Notes: a model not told the origin generated them from the sequence alone. 64,000 nt of DNA from Bacteroidales bacterium UBA4293 (GCA_002395835.1 DGVD01000011.1:49293-113292), one strand, 5' to 3'. Shown: positions 50,977 to 59,835, counted from the stretch's first letter. A program made the numbers and translations.

Positions 50977-52062
50977 ATGAAGACTTACATACAGATAACG
51001 GGAGGAAGAGGCCCCGTGGAATGTGCCCGTACCGTGGCACTTGTGGCTAAAGAACTGCAGGAAGAATATCCTGACTTGGAACTGGTGGACTACGAAGCTC
51101 ACAATACTGAGCCTAGCTGCTTCATGTCAATGACATTGTCCACCAGATCGGAGAATGTTACACAAATGAAAGCGGAGTGGGAGGGCACCGTCCAATGGAT
51201 TGCCACCAAGAATCCTTTCCGCCCTAACCACAAGCGAAAGAATTGGTTCGTTGGCGTCCACTTCTTCAGTGAGGCTGCTACCATCATGATAGACGATAAG
51301 GACATAAAGTATGAGACATCGCGCAGCGGTGGTGCCGGAGGGCAGAATGTAAACAAGGTGGAAACAGCAGTCCGTGCCATCCATATTCCTACAGGTCTGT
51401 CTGTCAGGTGTGAGGAGGAACGCTCGCAAGCTCTGAACAAAGCCAAAGCTGATGAAGGTATAGAACATGAAGCTAATATTTTAAATACCATAGACATATT
51501 AAACGAACAAAATATGGATAATGATATATATAAGGATTTCACAATAGATGAAATCTATAATGGTCGTGATGGCGGAGCATATAGGGCAAGTCGTTATCTG
51601 TCAAAGGCAATAACATCGGAAGGAAAAGAAAGACTATATTCTTCTTTTTCATTAAATGAGGGGATAGATTTTGAGCCTTCACTAAATGAAAAGGGCGGGA
51701 TTATAACATTTAGCACGGACGTTAATGCAGAAAAACAGTCTGGCAACAAAATTGTCAATTGGCTTAAGCAGAAGATGATGACAATCCCGAACAGAATCGA
51801 TGCAACCGGTAAAATCGATACGATTGCAACCGGTAATGAACTTGTCGGTTGGACCATAGGACACTATCTTGATGGAAGATATACAGCAAAAAACGGCAAG
51901 GAGTATGGAGAAAAATCCCTTTCGGTGGAGATAATCGGAGTTGATTTTGAAACACTTATGAAAATCGCCATGGAACTTTGTGCATCCTTCAGACAAGAAA
52001 GCGTGCTTTTAAAGGATTATTCAAGCGGAAGAGTTCTTTGTGTACTTAAAAAAGGGAACTAA
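50977..52062 (+). CDS. PrfH release-factor-like protein truncated and fused to an unknown domain
   Basis: A 361-aa frame. Residues 1 to about 158 are peptide chain release factor H: YIQITGGRGPVECARTVAL at the start, HKRKNWFVGVHFF, and the GGQ loop SGGAGGQNVNKVETAV, then ERSQALNKAKA. PrfH proteins normally run about 45 residues further. Here the frame enters DEGIEHEANILNTIDI and an unrelated about 200-residue part (MDNDIYKDFTIDEIYNG, GWTIGHYLDGRYTAKNGK, SVEIIGVDFETLMKIAMEL) of phage-like character. The ATG at 51512 could be that part's original start. prfH usually pairs with rtcB; no rtcB is present. Confidence 0.7.
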   Translation: MKTYIQITGGRGPVECARTVALVAKELQEEYPDLELVDYEAHNTEPSCFMSMTLSTRSENVTQMKAEWEGTVQWIATKNPFRPNHKRKNWFVGVHFFSEAATIMIDDKDIKYETSRSGGAGGQNVNKVETAVRAIHIPTGLSVRCEEERSQALNKAKADEGIEHEANILNTIDILNEQNMDNDIYKDFTIDEIYNGRDGGAYRASRYLSKAITSEGKERLYSSFSLNEGIDFEPSLNEKGGIITFSTDVNAEKQSGNKIVNWLKQKMMTIPNRIDATGKIDTIATGNELVGWTIGHYLDGRYTAKNGKEYGEKSLSVEIIGVDFETLMKIAMELCASFRQESVLLKDYSSGRVLCVLKKGN

Positions 52063-52096
52063 CTATGAACTATAGCCAGCAGGTATATAGTTCCCT

Positions 52097-52126
52097 AAAA
52101 AAAGCAACGTCCGGATAGGACGCTGC
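52097..52126 (-). terminator. Terminator for the minus-strand gene at 52237
   Basis: On the minus strand GCAGCGTCC (52118-52126) pairs with GGACGTTGC (52104-52112) with one mismatch, followed by a T7 run (52097-52103). Confidence 0.8.
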
Positions 52127-52236
52127 TCGGAGAAAAAATCATTATTCAAAAAGCGATGTCTTACGACATGACTATAATATTTCTATTCTTCTGTCCCTCC
52201 GTCGGGGCTTAGAATAATCTATATTTTCAAATGATG

Positions 52237-52707
52237 TTAGGAATGATTGTTGTGAGGAGTAGACTCTAATTCAATAGGCAGAGTAGTGACATGGGTGTCA
52301 GTTCCGTTATCAGTCCAAATTCTAACGGAAGTTGCTTTTTCACCAGTAGAATAAGTTGAAGCATAACCATTTGGGAAAACTTCATCAATAGAAGTCCCTT
52401 TAGGAACGGTTACCGAGTGTGTATCCCCACATGCGAAAGTTCCCCACTTTTTTTCTTCTGAAGCCCACGTAAAATCATATCTATTATCAGTCCTATTCCA
52501 TAAACCCATTTTACGACCATAAAATTCTGTTGTAACTGTTTTTGCTTGTACACCTGAAGTTCCATTAGTCTCTAACCAAACATATTTACCAACACTAGCA
52601 TTGCACTTAAAAGAATATGTAACCATATCACCACAACCTGAACAATAATGATTTGCCATAAATACTTCCACCTGCATAACAGGTATCGTATATTTTTTCT
52701 TCTCCAT
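52237..52707 (-). CDS. Hypothetical protein, possibly surface or peptide-like
   Basis: A 156-aa protein with no classical signal peptide. The N-terminus MEKKKYTIPVMQVEVFMAN followed by HYCSGCGDMV recalls the leader style of short Bacteroidetes peptides (KKxYxxPxxxVxE, then a Cys/Gly segment). The rest is rich in Thr, Gly and aromatic residues (FYGRKMGLWNRTDNRYDF, THSVTVPKGTSIDEVFP), suggesting a beta-rich domain. The function is unknown. Confidence 0.6.
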   Translation of the reverse strand: MEKKKYTIPVMQVEVFMANHYCSGCGDMVTYSFKCNASVGKYVWLETNGTSGVQAKTVTTEFYGRKMGLWNRTDNRYDFTWASEEKKWGTFACGDTHSVTVPKGTSIDEVFPNGYASTYSTGEKATSVRIWTDNGTDTHVTTLPIELESTPHNNHS

Positions 52708-52770
52708 AATTATAAGTTTATTATAGTTTTTAATCTGTTTTATAATTGGTTTTCCTTGGCAATTTGATTT

Positions 52771-53253
52771 CTATTTTAAATATTGATTGATTTCTGAATC
52801 GCTGACTCTTGAAAATGTGATACCCATGATTAATCCACTAGTGTTTGTCAATATAAGCTTGTTCCCTTCAATTTTATATTCACCGCTGGTTGATTCGCCA
52901 TTAATAGTCTCGGTCAATTTATTACCATTTGTTCTGTAAGTACCTTTTTCAATTTCAACTTCTGTCTCATCTTTTAAGCCTAATTGCTTTGCTTCTTTTG
53001 TGTACTTTGTGATGTATACATGAACGTGAGTAAAGGTTCCATCTTCTTTATATTGCGAATAGATATATGAGTGATATTCTTCAATTCCATATAAATCATC
53101 GTCTTTTCCATAATCTACGGCTAGATCACATTTCCATGTACCTACTATATTGCCATTTTCACCATCAATATCATCATCTTTGCTACATGATACTAGAGAA
53201 AGGCTGGAAATAACCATCATGGCGAATGCCACAAAACTTAATACTTTTTTCAT
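52771..53253 (-). CDS. Lipocalin-like lipoprotein
   Basis: A 160-aa protein with a lipoprotein signal (MKKVLSFVAFAMMVISS, lipobox LVSC at about residues 20-23) and acidic residues after the Cys (SKDDD), the usual Bacteroidetes surface-export signature. The mature part has NIVGTWKCDLAVDYG and KGTYRTNGNKLTETINGE, then YKIEGNKLILTNTSG, a lipocalin-like beta-barrel pattern common in Bacteroidales lipoproteins. The ligand is unknown. Confidence 0.78.
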   Translation of the reverse strand: MKKVLSFVAFAMMVISSLSLVSCSKDDDIDGENGNIVGTWKCDLAVDYGKDDDLYGIEEYHSYIYSQYKEDGTFTHVHVYITKYTKEAKQLGLKDETEVEIEKGTYRTNGNKLTETINGESTSGEYKIEGNKLILTNTSGLIMGITFSRVSDSEINQYLK

Positions 53254-53283
53254 ATTTTACTGTTTTAAAGATATAAACGGATA

Positions 53284-53340
53284 TTATTGGGCACAAAAAT
53301 ACTTAGTTCCCATAAAGGTACAATCATCCATTTCATCCAC
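53284..53340 (-). repeat. Kinase-locus spacer repeat, copy 1
   Basis: Reads V-D-E-M-D-D-C-T-F-M-G-T-K-Y-F... with a stop, after an in-frame TAA. It is homologous to copies at 54107 and 55095, and also provides a TATTTTTG -7 box for the lipoprotein gene. Confidence 0.7.
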
Positions 53341-53447
53341 TTTGTTTTTTGTTTAGTTTCCTAGTTCTTCGAATATGTGTTTGTTTTTGCTATTCACATA
53401 GGACGCGAGTAATATGAAATAATTAACATGAGATTGAGCTATTTATT

Positions 53448-53478
53448 AAAAAAGAGGCTCTAGCAGAGGGCCTCTTTT
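53448..53478 (-). terminator. Terminator of the Bor-like lipoprotein gene
   Basis: AAAAGAGGC (53450-53458) pairs with GCCTCTTTT (53470-53478); on the minus strand it is followed by a T-run. Confidence 0.75.
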
Positions 53479-53545
53479 ATAATAAATCAAGAAATGTCTT
53501 ATTAATTTCTATATTGAACTTATCTGTACATAAAATATATGTCTG

Positions 53546-53920
53546 TTATTCTTTTTCTTTTAAATAACCCTTATATGCTTTACTTCTAAATTTCTTCTTT
53601 TGTGTTACAACTCTTGGGTTAGTTCTTGGAACATAATACTTAGTTGTTGTAGGAGTATATATACCTACAGTCAGAGTACTAATAAACAAATCTCCAAATG
53701 TTCTCTTTACTTCCATCACATAATTTTCAACATCGGGAACACTGTTCTTTGCTTTGTCTTTTTTAACGATCATACCACCCAAAAAGTGCCCATTACGCAC
53801 ACTTGCAACATGTACTAGCTTTTCATCTGGTTGAATTGTTCCTACTGTAATTTTGTCACAGTAACAAGAAGACAGCAACAATGCAGCTCCAAATCCTAAT
53901 AATAATTTTTTTAACATCAT
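53546..53920 (-). CDS. Bor-like lipoprotein
   Basis: A 124-aa protein with a lipoprotein signal (MMLKKLLLGFGAALLLSSC). The mature part HFLGGMIVKKDKAKNS, FGDLFISTLTVGIYTPTTTK and YYVPRT matches the small Bor/Iss-type lipoproteins (…LGFxTxGIYTP…), best known from phage lambda bor and linked to serum resistance in E. coli. In this setting it may be a phage-derived surface protein; the function is inferred only. The last 20 residues are strongly basic. Confidence 0.65.
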   Translation of the reverse strand: MMLKKLLLGFGAALLLSSCYCDKITVGTIQPDEKLVHVASVRNGHFLGGMIVKKDKAKNSVPDVENYVMEVKRTFGDLFISTLTVGIYTPTTTKYYVPRTNPRVVTQKKKFRSKAYKGYLKEKE

Positions 53921-54106
53921 ATGTAATAGTTTTGCGCTTCCTAGTTCCCAGAGGAAGCAGATTCTATAAAAAGGTGTGGGAACTATATTTCTCTTTCCCG
54001 TGTTTTATCTTCATACATGGATTATAAGATTTTAATAACACCTTTGCTTATCTTCATTTGGATGAGTTAATCTTTAATTTTCCTGTTTTAAAATATTAAA
54101 CTTTTT

Positions 54107-54163
54107 TTAATGGCTATAAAGATATTTAGTTCTCATAAAGAAACAATCATCCATTTCATCCAC
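54107..54163 (-). repeat. Kinase-locus spacer repeat, copy 2
   Basis: Reads V-D-E-M-D-D-C-F-F-M-R-T-K-Y-L... and stop, again directly after an in-frame TAA preceded by Gly-Thr codons, as at the end of the 454-aa kinase gene. The upstream bases (54164-54254) may be the degenerate 3' end of the shorter kinase. The remainder of 53921-54106 is AT-rich and empty apart from a GGGAACTATATT half-site (53976). Confidence 0.65.
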
Positions 54164-54254
54164 TTAGGTTCCTTTGCCCATGGATGTCATAATGAGGGAG
54201 AGAGATAGCAGGATGTGCTAGATGAGCATGAGATGTTTAATGAAAAGCTGCAGC

Positions 54255-55046
54255 TTATTGGTGTTTCTTATGAATCATAAAAGAAGCCGTAAAAACAGTA
54301 ATAGCTATTGCTGAAATTACAAAAAGTGATTGAGAGCCTTGCCATGGTTTTAGTGCCTTACGCATTTCTTCTATGGAGCTGAACCGTAATTCCTTTTGCA
54401 TGGCAGTGCATCGTTTTATCACGTCTTTATAATAGGGGGCGCATGGTAGTGACTGGAGGATGCGGCCAATGGCATAAATGTCTGTCCGTTCATCCACTTT
54501 CTTTGAACCGTCTTTCTGCTCAGGTGCAGCATATTCACCCGTGCTGCCCTTGGTGTCGGGGTAACAGTCGGCATAGCAGCAACCTAGATCTATGAGTTTC
54601 ACGTCGTATCCTATGTGGGTAATGAGGATATTGCTTGGTTTCAAATCTAGGTGAATGATCTGGTGGTTATGTAGATAGCCTACCACGCTAAGCAGTTGTT
54701 TTAGAAATCGGTCGGCGTTTTTTCTGTCATAGAAATATTCGGGATGGTGTTCCACAAACTTATCGAGAGTTTCCCCGTCTACATAATCCATCAAGATACC
54801 GTTACGCGTCTTGGCTGAATAATGAACCAGGTGGGGATGATCTAGCACGTAACCTAGTTCAAATTCTTTCTGCAGAGCTGCAGCATAGTGTGGGTGGGTT
54901 CTAAATTCAGGTTTCAGTCGTTTAAGGAAATGGAGTTTCCCGTAAAGCTTTACACGGTAGCAGAGACAGGTGGCACCGCTTACGGGCAATAGCTCGGCTT
55001 CGGGAAAATCCCACTGTATTTCTGAAAACGACGATGCACTGTCCAT
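54255..55046 (-). CDS. Ser/Thr protein kinase, short membrane form
   Basis: A 263-aa Hanks-type kinase. The VAIK-like lysine lies in KLHFLKRLKPE, the hinge in ILMDYVDGETLDKF, the catalytic loop is IIHLDLKPSNIL, the DFG-equivalent is LIDLGCCYAD (DLG), and the APE motif is YAAPEQK. One C-terminal membrane segment (LFVISAIAITVFTASFM) ends the protein after a few more residues. It is about two-thirds identical to the 454-aa kinase upstream, so the pair is a tandem duplication in which this copy lost the extracytoplasmic domain. Confidence 0.9.
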   Translation of the reverse strand: MDSASSFSEIQWDFPEAELLPVSGATCLCYRVKLYGKLHFLKRLKPEFRTHPHYAAALQKEFELGYVLDHPHLVHYSAKTRNGILMDYVDGETLDKFVEHHPEYFYDRKNADRFLKQLLSVVGYLHNHQIIHLDLKPSNILITHIGYDVKLIDLGCCYADCYPDTKGSTGEYAAPEQKDGSKKVDERTDIYAIGRILQSLPCAPYYKDVIKRCTAMQKELRFSSIEEMRKALKPWQGSQSLFVISAIAITVFTASFMIHKKHQ

Positions 55047-55094
55047 AAGGTTTTTGTGGCTTCCGCTTTAAAGGTTTTATTGTATGTATCAACA

Positions 55095-55142
55095 TCAAAG
55101 ATACCATGTTCCTTTAAAGTGACAATCATCCATTTCGTCCAC
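55095..55142 (-). repeat. Kinase-locus spacer repeat, copy 3
   Basis: Begins immediately after the TAA of the 454-aa kinase, in the same frame: V-D-E-M-D-D-C-H-F-K-G-T-W-Y-L, stop. The same bases form a TATCTTTG -7 box pointing at the shorter kinase gene. Confidence 0.7.
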
Positions 55143-56507
55143 TTATGTTCCAGGGCAGGGGATTTCGTAATATTTGAATTCTTTTGTGTCGTAGAAGGGG
55201 TCGTGATTAGGGTCGTTCCGCATCATCTGCCAGAGTTGTGTAATGCGGAAATACAGCAGGGTTTGGCACCATTCGCTATCTATGGTCTCTTCCCTGTATG
55301 TACCCAGGAACTTGTGCCATTCCTCCTCGTAAAGGGGACGAATTTCTTCTGAAAATACAATCCAGGTGTACGTATAGCTACTTTGGTCTATTTTATAATA
55401 GATGGAGTCTGAGTATTGACCAAGTGCTTTCTGGAAACGGGCTCCAATGACCCGCTGAAATTCACGGCGTAATGCTAGTGTATCTTCTTTTTGGATGGTT
55501 TTAGTATCCTGAGGAGTGGGTGGTGTGGCTGAAATAGTATCTACAGTAGTAACTTTTGGTGTTACTACTTGTGAGGTTTCTTCTACAGTTTCCTCTTGGC
55601 TGGGGTTAGGAACAATTAATTTCTCTAAACTATCAGTCTGGGGCAGGGTGGTAGTAGCTTCTTTCTCCGGCTCAGGTAAGTAAGTAGGAGAGCTTGCCTC
55701 TTGTATGGCTGGCTCAGTACGTTTTTGCTGGAAGAAAAGAAAGGCTGCTAGGATGGCCAGAATGAGAGCTAGGATGGCGATAAATGGCCAAAGGTTGCGA
55801 TGACGATGATGAAGGGCTTTCTGCAGTTCTTCTATGGAACTGTATCTGTCATCCATCTTCTGAGCAGTGCACCGCTTGATTACCTTATTATAATAATGAG
55901 CACAAGGTAGAGTCTGTAAGATTCGTCCTATGGCATAGATATCTGTGTGTGCATCTATTTTCTCTGGACAGCTCAGTTGCTCAGGGGCAGCGTATTTGTC
56001 GGTACGTCCTTTTGTGTCGGTGTAGCAGTCGGCATAGCTGTACCCCAGGTCTATAAGTTTCACATCGTGCCCAATGCGGGTGATGAGGATGTTGCTGGGT
56101 TTCAGATCCAGATGAATAATCTGGTGGCTATGCAGGTAGCCTACCACGCTCAGAAGCTGGTCGATAAAGCGGTCAGAATTTTCCTTGTTGCGGAAATAAT
56201 CAGGATGGTGCTCAATGAAGGTACTGAGGGTTTTACCATCCACGTAATCCATCAAGATACCATCGTCTGTCTTAGCTACATAACGGACTAGGTGGGGATG
56301 ATCAAGTGGGTAGCCTAGTTCAAATTCTTTCTGAAAGGCTGCCGTATACTGGGGGTGGGTACGTAATTCTGGTTTTAGCCGTTTAAGGAAATGTAGTTTC
56401 CCATACAGCTTTACACGATAACAAAGGCAGGTGGTGCCGCTTACGGGCAGCAGTTCGGCATCGGGAAACTTTCCCTGTTCTTCTGAAAATGACGATGTGC
56501 TGTCCAT
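55143..56507 (-). CDS. Ser/Thr protein kinase with membrane segment and C-terminal domain
   Basis: A 454-aa Hanks-type kinase. The kinase domain (residues 1 to about 240) has KLHFLKRLKPE, the catalytic loop IIHLDLKPSNIL, LIDLGYSYAD (DLG) and KYAAPEQL. A membrane helix (LWPFIAILALILAILAAFLF) follows at about 247-266, then a Pro/Thr/Glu-rich spacer and a roughly 130-residue C-terminal domain (LRREFQRVIGARFQKAL, WYTYTWIVFSEEI-like strands) outside the membrane, probably the sensor. The start follows the upstream gene by 6 bp. Confidence 0.9.
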   Translation of the reverse strand: MDSTSSFSEEQGKFPDAELLPVSGTTCLCYRVKLYGKLHFLKRLKPELRTHPQYTAAFQKEFELGYPLDHPHLVRYVAKTDDGILMDYVDGKTLSTFIEHHPDYFRNKENSDRFIDQLLSVVGYLHSHQIIHLDLKPSNILITRIGHDVKLIDLGYSYADCYTDTKGRTDKYAAPEQLSCPEKIDAHTDIYAIGRILQTLPCAHYYNKVIKRCTAQKMDDRYSSIEELQKALHHRHRNLWPFIAILALILAILAAFLFFQQKRTEPAIQEASSPTYLPEPEKEATTTLPQTDSLEKLIVPNPSQEETVEETSQVVTPKVTTVDTISATPPTPQDTKTIQKEDTLALRREFQRVIGARFQKALGQYSDSIYYKIDQSSYTYTWIVFSEEIRPLYEEEWHKFLGTYREETIDSEWCQTLLYFRITQLWQMMRNDPNHDPFYDTKEFKYYEIPCPGT

Positions 56508-56513
56508 AAGGCA

Positions 56514-57062
56514 TCAAAGCAGTTTAAAATCTATTCCCTGAATCTTTCCTGCCGTGAAGGCTCCTAGGTCTTTTCCTTCTCTGATGACCTGAGAAATGAG
56601 TAGGGGATAACCTCGGATGATATGGGTAAGAGTGAGCAAGTCGCCATCCTGCAACTTGCTGTTTTCACTCTTTATGACAAGGAAATGATTGTCGCCTAGA
56701 TTCTCCAGTATTAGCACCCTGTTGGGGGGATAGGTCACTTGAACTTGCTGTCCTTTCTCCATATAGCAGGCTAGGTACTCATCACGTTCGTCAAAAGCGG
56801 AATTACTGCTGGCTTCATCAGAAAGCCGAAGGGCATCCCAGTCTTCAAAATCTAGATAACGGGCAATGACATCAAGCGTGGAAGTGCGTGGGGTGCGTTC
56901 GTCGGCAATGAATCCCAAAAGGCGCTTCATGGTGTTCACTCCGATGTGCTCACCTGTTACCGACTCCACATCTAGGGCAAGGAATTCGCAATCACGGGAG
57001 AGGCGAATCTGGTTGCCTGATTTCTGTCTGAGCAAATCTATAATATAAGGTGAAAGTTTCAT
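56514..57062 (-). CDS. Hypothetical protein upstream of the kinases
   Basis: A 182-aa protein. The N-terminal about 80 residues look like a helical DNA- or protein-binding domain (MKLSPYIIDLLRQKSG, HIGVNTMKRLLGFIAD, TLDVIARYLDF). The C-terminal half is a small beta domain (RVLILENLGDNHFLVIK, GDLLTLTHIIRGYPLL). I do not recognise the family. It starts 19 bp after guaA and ends 6 bp before the kinase gene, so it is probably functionally tied to the kinase. Confidence 0.68.
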   Translation of the reverse strand: MKLSPYIIDLLRQKSGNQIRLSRDCEFLALDVESVTGEHIGVNTMKRLLGFIADERTPRTSTLDVIARYLDFEDWDALRLSDEASSNSAFDERDEYLACYMEKGQQVQVTYPPNRVLILENLGDNHFLVIKSENSKLQDGDLLTLTHIIRGYPLLISQVIREGKDLGAFTAGKIQGIDFKLL

Positions 57063-57081
57063 CTTTTACTTGTTTTTCTTT

Positions 57082-58695
57082 CTATTCCCACTCAATAGTT
57101 GAAGGTGGCTTAGAGGAAATATCATAGCAAACGCGGTTCACACCTTTCACCTTGTTGATGATCTCAGTGCTGACTTTCGCCATGAAATCGTAGGGTAGGT
57201 GGGCCCAGTCGGCAGTCATGGCATCGGTGCTGGTTACGGCACGGAGGGCTACGGGATGTTCGTAGGTGCGTTCATCGCCCATCACTCCCACGCTGCGTAC
57301 AGAGGAGAGCAGAATGGTGCCAGCCTGCCAAATCTGGTCGTACAGGGAAACTTCTATCTCACCGTCTTTCATGTCGGCTGGGACACCGGCAGCCAGAACC
57401 TTACGGGCTTCCTCGCCCTGGAGCTTCACCTTGTACTCACGGAGGTTACGAATGTAGATATCGTCGGCATCCTGAAGAATGCGTACTTTCTCCCGGGTGA
57501 TGTCTCCTAAAATGCGAACAGCCAATCCGGGGCCTGGGAACGGATGACGGGTGATAAGGTGTTCTGGCATGCCTAGCTGGCGGCCCACGCGGCGAACTTC
57601 ATCCTTGAAGAGCCATTTCAGTGGCTCGCAGAGACTCAGGTTCATCTCTTTAGGGAGTCCACCCACATTGTGATGGCTCTTGATGACCTTGCCAGTGATA
57701 TTTAAGCTTTCTATGCGGTCTGGGTAAATGGTGCCTTGAGCCAGCCACTTGGCATCGGTAATCTTCTTGGCTTCGGCATTAAAGACTTCGATGAAGTCGC
57801 GACCAATGATCTTACGCTTCTCTTCAGGGTCGGTCACACCAGCTAGATCGTTCATGAACTTGTCGCTGGCATTTACACCGATGACGTTCAAACCCAGCAC
57901 TTCGTAGTCGCGCATCACATTCTGGAACTCGTTCTTGCGGAGCATGCCGTGATCCACGAAGATACAGGTCAGGTTCTTGCCGATGGCACGGTTCAGCAGC
58001 ACGGCACAAACAGAAGAATCTACACCACCAGAGAGGCCCAGAATAACGCGGTCTGAACCCACTTGCTTCTTGATTTCTTCCACGGTGGTGTCGACGAATG
58101 AAGCAGCGCTCCAGTCCTGGCGACTTCCGCAGATGTCTACCACGAAGTTCTTCAGCAGCAGGGAACCTTGCACGCTGTGGAACACTTCCGGATGGAACTG
58201 CACACCCCACAGTTTCTCTCCGTTAGGAGCCTGGTAGGCAGCGTTCTTTACGGTAGGGGTGCTGGCTATCTCACGGAACCCTTCGGGAAGGGCAGTGATG
58301 GTATCGCCATGGCTCATCCACACCTGGCTGTTCTCTGTGAAGCCTTTAAAAAGGGGATTGTCGTGCTCAAAGCTAGTCAGGTTCTGACGGCCGTATTCCC
58401 GGCTTCCTGCAGGCTCCACGTTTCCTCCGTAGAGGTAGCTCATGTACTGAGCCCCGTAGCAGATTCCCAGGATAGGATATTTGCCCCGGATGTGGGTTAA
58501 ATCTACCTTGAAGGCTGTTTCATCGTACACAGAGAAAGGGCTGCCACTGAGAATCACACCGATAACCGACGGGTCATCATGTGGAAACTTGTTGTATGGT
58601 AAAATCTCACAGAAGGTATCCAGTTCACGCACCCGTCGGCCGATAAGCTGGGTAGTTTGTGAACCGAAGTCTAGGATAATAATTTTCTGTTGCAT
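57082..58695 (-). CDS. guaA: GMP synthase (glutamine-hydrolysing)
   Basis: Amidates XMP to GMP. It has 537 aa. The N-terminal class I glutamine amidotransferase has the nucleophile loop PILGICYGAQYMSYL and the His-Glu pair in WGVQFHPEVFHS. The ATP-pyrophosphatase domain has the PP-loop VILGLSGGVDSSVCAVLL. The dimerisation C-terminus ends KPPSTIEWE, as expected. A promoter lies upstream, overlapping the panE 3' end. Confidence 0.97.
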   Translation of the reverse strand: MQQKIIILDFGSQTTQLIGRRVRELDTFCEILPYNKFPHDDPSVIGVILSGSPFSVYDETAFKVDLTHIRGKYPILGICYGAQYMSYLYGGNVEPAGSREYGRQNLTSFEHDNPLFKGFTENSQVWMSHGDTITALPEGFREIASTPTVKNAAYQAPNGEKLWGVQFHPEVFHSVQGSLLLKNFVVDICGSRQDWSAASFVDTTVEEIKKQVGSDRVILGLSGGVDSSVCAVLLNRAIGKNLTCIFVDHGMLRKNEFQNVMRDYEVLGLNVIGVNASDKFMNDLAGVTDPEEKRKIIGRDFIEVFNAEAKKITDAKWLAQGTIYPDRIESLNITGKVIKSHHNVGGLPKEMNLSLCEPLKWLFKDEVRRVGRQLGMPEHLITRHPFPGPGLAVRILGDITREKVRILQDADDIYIRNLREYKVKLQGEEARKVLAAGVPADMKDGEIEVSLYDQIWQAGTILLSSVRSVGVMGDERTYEHPVALRAVTSTDAMTADWAHLPYDFMAKVSTEIINKVKGVNRVCYDISSKPPSTIEWE

Positions 58696-58716
58696 ATGCT
58701 ATTTAAAAATGTGGTG

Positions 58717-58747
58717 CAAAGATAATGTCTTTTCTTCACACTGCCAA
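58717..58747 (-). promoter_or_regulatory. guaA promoter
   Basis: Minus strand: TTG (58745-58747), 20 bp, TATCTTTG (58717-58724). Confidence 0.65.
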
Positions 58748-58752
58748 TTTCT

Positions 58753-59667
58753 TTAGGATTTCTGTTGTTCTTCCAGAAACTTGAGTTCAGCCTCCAGCAT
58801 TTCCAGTTTTGGCATTCGGAGTCCCTTCTTCCGTGCCTCTTCCAGTGGGCGGGTATAGAGATAATAGATTTCCATGGGACGGTGGAAATCGAAGTCCAGC
58901 TTCATACTGGGTGAATAGGGCGTCATGTCCAAGGTGTTCTGAATCATCTTGTCGGCAAAGGACATGTGGATGTTCACGCCCATCTGCTGGGCAGTGAGGA
59001 TGACTTCCAGCATTTGTTCCTTAATGAGTTTGAAGGTGGCTGGGTTCTTCAGCAGGAGGTCGGTGCGGGTGTTCAGGGCCACCGTCATGCCGTTGAATGG
59101 CATGTTCCACACAGCCTTCTTCCAGCGCGCTTCATGGTATTCCACCAGGTTGGCCTCCACATTCGCCTTCCTGAAATCTCGGATAACCTGGTTCATCAGG
59201 TTCTCATTGTGACAGGAGAAATTACCGATGTTGATGTAGCCGTAGCACTGGTGATTAATGTACCCCGGTGCTGTCTTAGCCGAGCAGATAAACGCCAGTC
59301 CTGCAGCCAGTTCCAGCCGGGGGAACATCTTCTGCACATCGGCTTCCAGGCCGATGCCGTTCTGGATAAGCACCACCAGGGTATCTTCATGTAGCAGGGG
59401 AGGAAGAAGCTCAGAAAGCAGGTGGTTATTCACGGATTTCAGACACACAAAGACTACATCGCACTGCGGCATGTCTTGTGTGGTGTGGTACGCATTCACC
59501 TGAGGAAGGTGAAAACTCCCGTCGCAAGAATCCACCTGTAACCCATGTTCCTTCACGTACTCATAATCACTGTGCAGCAGGAAATGCACCTCTTGTCCTG
59601 AATGAGCCAGCTTGGCTCCGTAATATCCCCCAATGGCACCAGTGCCAATCACTCCATATCTAAGCAT
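58753..59667 (-). CDS. panE: 2-dehydropantoate 2-reductase
   Basis: Ketopantoate reductase of pantothenate synthesis, 304 aa from the ATG at 59667 (MLRYGVIGTGAIGGYYGAKL); a TTG three codons earlier is less likely. The Rossmann loop is GTGAIGGYYG. The catalytic lysine lies in ARWKKAVWNMPFNG, with a downstream YSPSMKLDFDFHRP and a C-terminal helical domain. A TATATTTG box lies 20 bp upstream of the start. Confidence 0.92.
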   Translation of the reverse strand: MLRYGVIGTGAIGGYYGAKLAHSGQEVHFLLHSDYEYVKEHGLQVDSCDGSFHLPQVNAYHTTQDMPQCDVVFVCLKSVNNHLLSELLPPLLHEDTLVVLIQNGIGLEADVQKMFPRLELAAGLAFICSAKTAPGYINHQCYGYINIGNFSCHNENLMNQVIRDFRKANVEANLVEYHEARWKKAVWNMPFNGMTVALNTRTDLLLKNPATFKLIKEQMLEVILTAQQMGVNIHMSFADKMIQNTLDMTPYSPSMKLDFDFHRPMEIYYLYTRPLEEARKKGLRMPKLEMLEAELKFLEEQQKS

Positions 59668-59686
59668 ACTATACAAATTTTACTTG

Positions 59687-59835
59687 CAAATATACTTAAA
59701 TTTCTAAATGGAATAGTGATTTTATAAAAATTATTGGTATTCAGGAGGTAGGAGGGATTGGTCGAACGGATTTCGCATTTTGTCGAAAACGGCAGGACTG
59801 GATTTTGCTAGGTTGGAATGATTGTATTATATTTG
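59687..59835. promoter_or_regulatory. Divergent promoters of panE and the two-component operon
   Basis: Minus strand: TATATTTG (59687-59694) for panE. Plus strand: TTTG (59804-59807), 20 bp, TATATTTG (59828-59835), a perfect match, giving a leader of about 20 nt for the histidine kinase gene. Confidence 0.75.

Noticed and set aside
49466..52090. TAGTTCCC half-sites as the two ends of a transposon
   Set aside because: The copies are in the same orientation and I find no matching target duplication.
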